The notes under the pieces are model-generated. The model worked only from the letters and a program-made list of their open reading frames with translations, did no database searches and was not told the DNA's origin. Both the position numbers and the translations under genes were made by a program. Shown here one piece after another: positions 61,258-64,000 of a DNA stretch of 64,000 nucleotides (position 1 is its first letter; each line of letters begins with the position of its first letter). Location of the stretch: positions 1-64,000 of the forward strand of contig NZ_BLIG01000047.1 of the NCBI RefSeq assembly GCF_009811415.1. Direction: 5' to 3'. The stretch is from Alteromonas sp. KUL106 (lineage in GTDB: Bacteria; Pseudomonadota; Gammaproteobacteria; Enterobacterales; Alteromonadaceae).

Positions 61258-61722
61258 TCATTGCAATGCTTTTATTTGCTCTGCTACTGCACCCGCAATT
61301 TGATTTGGAATGGGAATAGTTAAATGATACTGACTGATTAGCCAGATATCTCCTTCCTTGACCAACACACCGGTACCCCGGGTTTCGCCAAGTTTTTTAT
61401 TATCAAGAAGTTCGTCAAACCACGCTACGTCTTTGTTTGGTGAAAAGTACACGTGCCTATCTCTCGGGTGATAGGTCCATCCGTTGCCTTTGTCAAAATG
61501 AGGTTTGGCATAAGCTTTAAATGCTTCTTTACTCCACACTTCTGACGCATCAGTACCAATAAAAACGGCATCTTCATGATAAAGCGAAAAATAACTATCG
61601 AACTGCGCCTTCGAGGCGCTATCGTGTAATGAATCAAGCACATCATTTACCGACTTTACGTCATTGTTGGCCATTGATGAGCACGACACCATTAAAAGCA
61701 GCGCTGCAAATATGTATCTCAT
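61258..61722 (-). CDS. Secreted NTF2-like (SnoaL/DUF4440) protein
   Basis: A 154-residue protein with a signal peptide (MRYIFAALLLMVSCSSMA, cleavage before NNDVKS; a lipobox is not convincing). The mature part is an NTF2-like cone fold: DSYFSLYHEDAVFIGTDASE, then WTYHPRDRHVYFS and WLISQYHLTIPIPN. Proteins of this type often act as ligand-binding or isomerase-like proteins; no function can be assigned. Confidence 0.82.
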   Translation of the reverse strand: MRYIFAALLLMVSCSSMANNDVKSVNDVLDSLHDSASKAQFDSYFSLYHEDAVFIGTDASEVWSKEAFKAYAKPHFDKGNGWTYHPRDRHVYFSPNKDVAWFDELLDNKKLGETRGTGVLVKEGDIWLISQYHLTIPIPNQIAGAVAEQIKALQ

Positions 61723-62024
61723 TTTATCTCCTCATTCCCAGATTGTTCCCGTCACTATTGTGTTTAGATGTAATTTTACATTGAGCATGCCTAGTCAGAA
61801 TATTTACTTTATCGACCAACACGTTGAGCCCCGTTATTTGCCCGCATCTGCCTTTATCACATAGATATGTTTCACATGAAACAGCGGTAGCGAAAGAATG
61901 AACTGTCGAAAACGTAAACTGATACCAGTTATAGCGGGCATGTCGTTAGATTAACGCACTTTTCATCGCTTATTGTCTGTATATCAACCTATATTTCGCT
62001 CGCCAGAAATTCATGCGTACGATA
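61723..62024. other. lacI downstream gap with parS-like site
   Basis: 302 bp holding the promoter of the NTF2-like gene and the parS-like sequence at 61868-61883. No terminator for the LacI gene and no small gene were recognised. Confidence 0.4.
61868..61883. other. Degenerate parS-like site
   Basis: TGTTTCACATGAAACA differs from the parS consensus TGTTTCACGTGAAACA at one base in the central CACGTG. It is intergenic, 18 kb from the candidate oriC. The centre is usually critical for ParB, so binding may be weak. Confidence 0.45.
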
Positions 62025-63047
62025 TTAATTTGCGAACTCTAACGTTGATTCTCTTACAACGAGTGAAGGCTCAAAACTCGGCTGAATGTGGTGAGTCTGT
62101 CCATAAACTTTATTTAAAATGTACGTGGCAGCTATTGCTGCCATGTCTGCACGTGAGTGATGGACAGCCGTCAATTTTGGATGAAGATGATGTGCAATAA
62201 GCATGTCGTCGTAACCCACAATGGATAGGTCGTGCGGCAGACGCATTCCTAAGTCTCTTGCACAGCCTATTGCCCCCGACGCCATGCCATTACTTGCGCA
62301 GACCAGTGCCGAAAAAGGTAAGTCTCGTGCCATTAACTCAAGCAGCCCTCTCTCACCATCATTCTCGGAAGCATCTCCGTTGAATATGAGTTGTGGGTTG
62401 ACCGTAAGTCCCGCTTCTAAAAGTGCACGTTTATGCCCTGTTAAACGTGAACCTGCCGCTGCTTTACTTACAGGGCCAGATAAATAAGCAATACTTTTAT
62501 GGCCCAACTCAAGTAAATGTCGAGTGGCTAAATAACCTCCTTTCTCATTATTAAATGTGAAACACGCGTCGGGTATTTCTTCGATGTGCCGATCTAATAA
62601 AACGGTGGGCAAGGTGGTTTGATTCAAATTCACAAGGTATTCGTCAGATAAGGTCTCTGAATCTATAATTAACGCGTCGCAATTACGGCTAACAAGAAAC
62701 TCTACAGCCTCTTTTTCTGCTTCTATACCTGGGTCACCCATTGCGATAACGACATGCTTATGTGCTTTTCGTAATGTACATTCTAATGCTTGTAGCGTTT
62801 CACTAAAAACTGAAGCGTTACGTTTTGGAATAAGCACACCTACACTGTCTGTTCGATTATTAGCTAAAGAGCGTGCTACAGCGTTTGGACGGTAGTTGAG
62901 TTCCTTAATGGCTTCCTCTACCCGTTCCTTCAATGCTTTGTTTACCGAGGCTTTACCATTCAAAACACGGGATACCGTAGAAAGTGAGACGCCTGCGCGC
63001 TCGGCAACTTGATAAATGGTAGGCACTTGATAAAACCTCGCTCTCAA
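62025..63047 (-). CDS. LacI family transcriptional regulator
   Basis: A 340-residue repressor. N-terminal LacI helix-turn-helix TIYQVAERAGVSLSTVSRVLNG with the hinge NYRPNAVARSLA, then a periplasmic-binding-protein-like sensor domain (VGVLIPKRNASVF; VLLDRHIEEIPDACF; GYDDMLIAHHLHPKLTAVHH). A GTG seven codons in may be the true start. Ligand is probably a sugar, but no sugar genes are in the window, so the target is unknown. Confidence 0.9.
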   Translation of the reverse strand: MRARFYQVPTIYQVAERAGVSLSTVSRVLNGKASVNKALKERVEEAIKELNYRPNAVARSLANNRTDSVGVLIPKRNASVFSETLQALECTLRKAHKHVVIAMGDPGIEAEKEAVEFLVSRNCDALIIDSETLSDEYLVNLNQTTLPTVLLDRHIEEIPDACFTFNNEKGGYLATRHLLELGHKSIAYLSGPVSKAAAGSRLTGHKRALLEAGLTVNPQLIFNGDASENDGERGLLELMARDLPFSALVCASNGMASGAIGCARDLGMRLPHDLSIVGYDDMLIAHHLHPKLTAVHHSRADMAAIAATYILNKVYGQTHHIQPSFEPSLVVRESTLEFAN

Positions 63048-63513
63048 CTAATGCATAGTGTTACTCGTATTATGCCGCCATAAAGGCTTATTCGCTATGT
63101 AGAATCTGTACTATTAAGCTCAATGTTGCTGACGCAAGACTTATCAATTTGATTTTTCATGAGGGAAAAACAAAGCCCATTAAATCATAGCAATACGTGA
63201 GTCTTTGTAGGTTTCTGCCAGGCTTAGAAAGCGGTTTCTTAACTGAGTTAAAAATTCTCTTTTTTGAAGAAAGGGCTTTCTTTCAGGGTGTTCTCTATTC
63301 GGCTTCATAACAAAACCGCGTATCAGTTCTCTTCTATGTGATGTTGTAGGGTGGCGTTGCGTCTTCTGCAATGTGTGAACATCAGCAGTCACTCAAACCG
63401 CGACAGATATTGGCCAAATGATTTGGATAAGAAAAATAAAAGGCCCTGTATCTATAACTGAATAACAGGGCGCGAGGGATATTTAGAGGCGGGTAATGTT
63501 TAATCCAGCAAAG
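63048..63513. other. lacI-yicC intergenic region
   Basis: 466 bp. It includes the yicC terminator and the lacI promoter. A minus-strand frame (63180-63392) could encode 70 residues, or 42 from an inner ATG, but has no family or clear ribosome binding site; I treat it as unproven. Confidence 0.4.
63435..63471 (-). terminator. Rho-independent terminator of yicC
   Basis: GCCCTGT (63443-63449) / ACAGGGC (63465-63471) with a 15-base loop; on minus it is followed by a T-rich tract (positions 63442-63431). It is 43 bp behind the yicC stop. Confidence 0.75.
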
Positions 63514-64000
63514 CTATTCTATGTTTTGGATCTGCTCTCGCATTTGCTCTATCAATACTTTTAGCTCCACCGCTGATTGTGTGATATCGGTACTGATTGA
63601 TTTAGAGCCGAGAGTGTTCGATTCACGGTTGAATTCCTGCATCATAAAATCGAGACGGCGGCCCACTGCTCCACCTTTTTTAAGGATGTTGCGGGTTTCC
63701 TTAACGTGAGTGTTGAGGCGGTCTAGCTCTTCCGCTACATCAACCTTTTGTGCCAGCATGATCATTTCTTGTTCAAAACGTCCGGCATCAAGTTCTACTT
63801 TTGCTTCTTCAAAACGTGCCTGCACCTTCTCACGCTGCCACACCATAATTTCAGGCATCCTTGCAGCCACTTTTTCCGCTTCAGCTTCAATGGCGTCCAA
63901 ACGCTGTACGATCATGCCTTTTAGTGCTTCACCTTCAGTGCCGCGAGCACTAATAAAGTCGTCTAATGCCTGGTCGAACGCCGACATTACATCACCTTGG
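63514..64000 (-). CDS. yicC: YicC family endoribonuclease, C-terminal part
   Basis: The C-terminal 162 residues of a YicC protein; the reading frame stays open to the window edge, so the N terminus lies outside. It shows the family's closing block GGAVGRRLDFMMQEFNRESNTL followed by ISTDITQSAVELKVLIEQMREQIQNIE. I give shorter motif pieces as markers: RRLDFMMQEFNRE and QMREQIQN. YicC is a metal-dependent endoribonuclease acting on small RNAs and mRNAs. An internal ATG at 63987 is not the start. Confidence 0.92.
   Translation of the reverse strand, partial: QGDVMSAFDQALDDFISARGTEGEALKGMIVQRLDAIEAEAEKVAARMPEIMVWQREKVQARFEEAKVELDAGRFEQEMIMLAQKVDVAEELDRLNTHVKETRNILKKGGAVGRRLDFMMQEFNRESNTLGSKSISTDITQSAVELKVLIEQMREQIQNIE

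Noticed and set aside
63180..63392. Minus-strand open frame of 70 codons
   Set aside because: No clear start signal or family; a 42-residue inner version is possible but unsupported.
1..64000. CRISPR arrays, rRNA, tRNA, prophage or intact insertion sequences
   Set aside because: No regularly spaced repeats, no tRNA cloverleaf or rRNA sequence, and no transposase or integrase gene recognised.

Overview
The window looks like the replication-origin region of a marine gammaproteobacterium of the Alteromonas type. The reasons are the gene order (def-fmt-rsmB-trkA, polA-spf-engB, glyQS, dnaA-dnaN-recF-gyrB, rpmH-rnpA-yidD-yidC-mnmE, mnmG-rsmG-parAB-atp), moderate GC, many Dam (GATC) sites, and protein sequences close to Alteromonadales. 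The genus is inferred from memory of these families, not from a search. Nearly all genes are core housekeeping genes. I see no prophage, CRISPR array, rRNA or tRNA, and only one repeat-like fragment.

Layout: (1) 0-9 kb: a CDP-glycerol-type glycerophosphotransferase, yrdA, aroE, a truncated hemoglobin and ompW, then a minus-strand run lysM gene/dprA/smg/yrdD/tsaC/hemF. (2) 9-16 kb: def-fmt-rsmB-trkA, convergent trkH, and elbB. (3) 16-23 kb: polA, a Spot 42 sRNA gene, engB, a cytochrome c4, a strong unannotated sRNA candidate, a methyltransferase, yihI and a DUF2489 gene. (4) 23-29.8 kb: tag, glyQS, a lipoprotein, two unknown secreted/lipoprotein genes and a repeat-like fragment. (5) 29.8-37 kb: the dnaA-dnaN-recF-gyrB operon on minus, diverging from rpmH-rnpA-yidD-yidC. 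(6) 37-46 kb: yidC, yajQ, mnmE, mioC, then dnaT and dnaC homologues directly beside a 0.93 kb GATC-rich, DnaA-box-rich region (the likely oriC), then mnmG. (7) 46-56 kb: rsmG, parA, parB and the complete atpIBEFHAGDC operon. (8) 56-64 kb: accessory genes (membrane protein, GST, DTW enzyme, alkyltransferase-like protein, HD-GYP, OmpA lipoprotein, NTF2-like, LacI) and the C-terminal part of yicC.

How the parts fit: the initiator (DnaA), clamp (DnaN), helicase loader (DnaC), primosome protein (DnaT), the candidate origin and the ParAB partition genes lie within about 19 kb. Two near-identical 16-bp parS sites lie inside recF, in the same reading frame, so both encode the same peptide (LFHVEH). 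A third, degenerate parS-like site lies near 61.9 kb. DnaA boxes with GATC clusters also occur in front of dnaA/rpmH and, unexpectedly, in front of polA.

The most useful leads are the parS pair in recF, dnaTC next to oriC, the roughly 243-nt structured RNA candidate at 21.1-21.3 kb, a possible second small RNA behind Spot 42, the terminator-like hairpin between atpB and atpE, the DnaA-box cluster upstream of polA, and a DnaA protein with an unusually long low-complexity linker. I did not find a clearly new multi-gene system; the novelty here is mostly regulatory and architectural.
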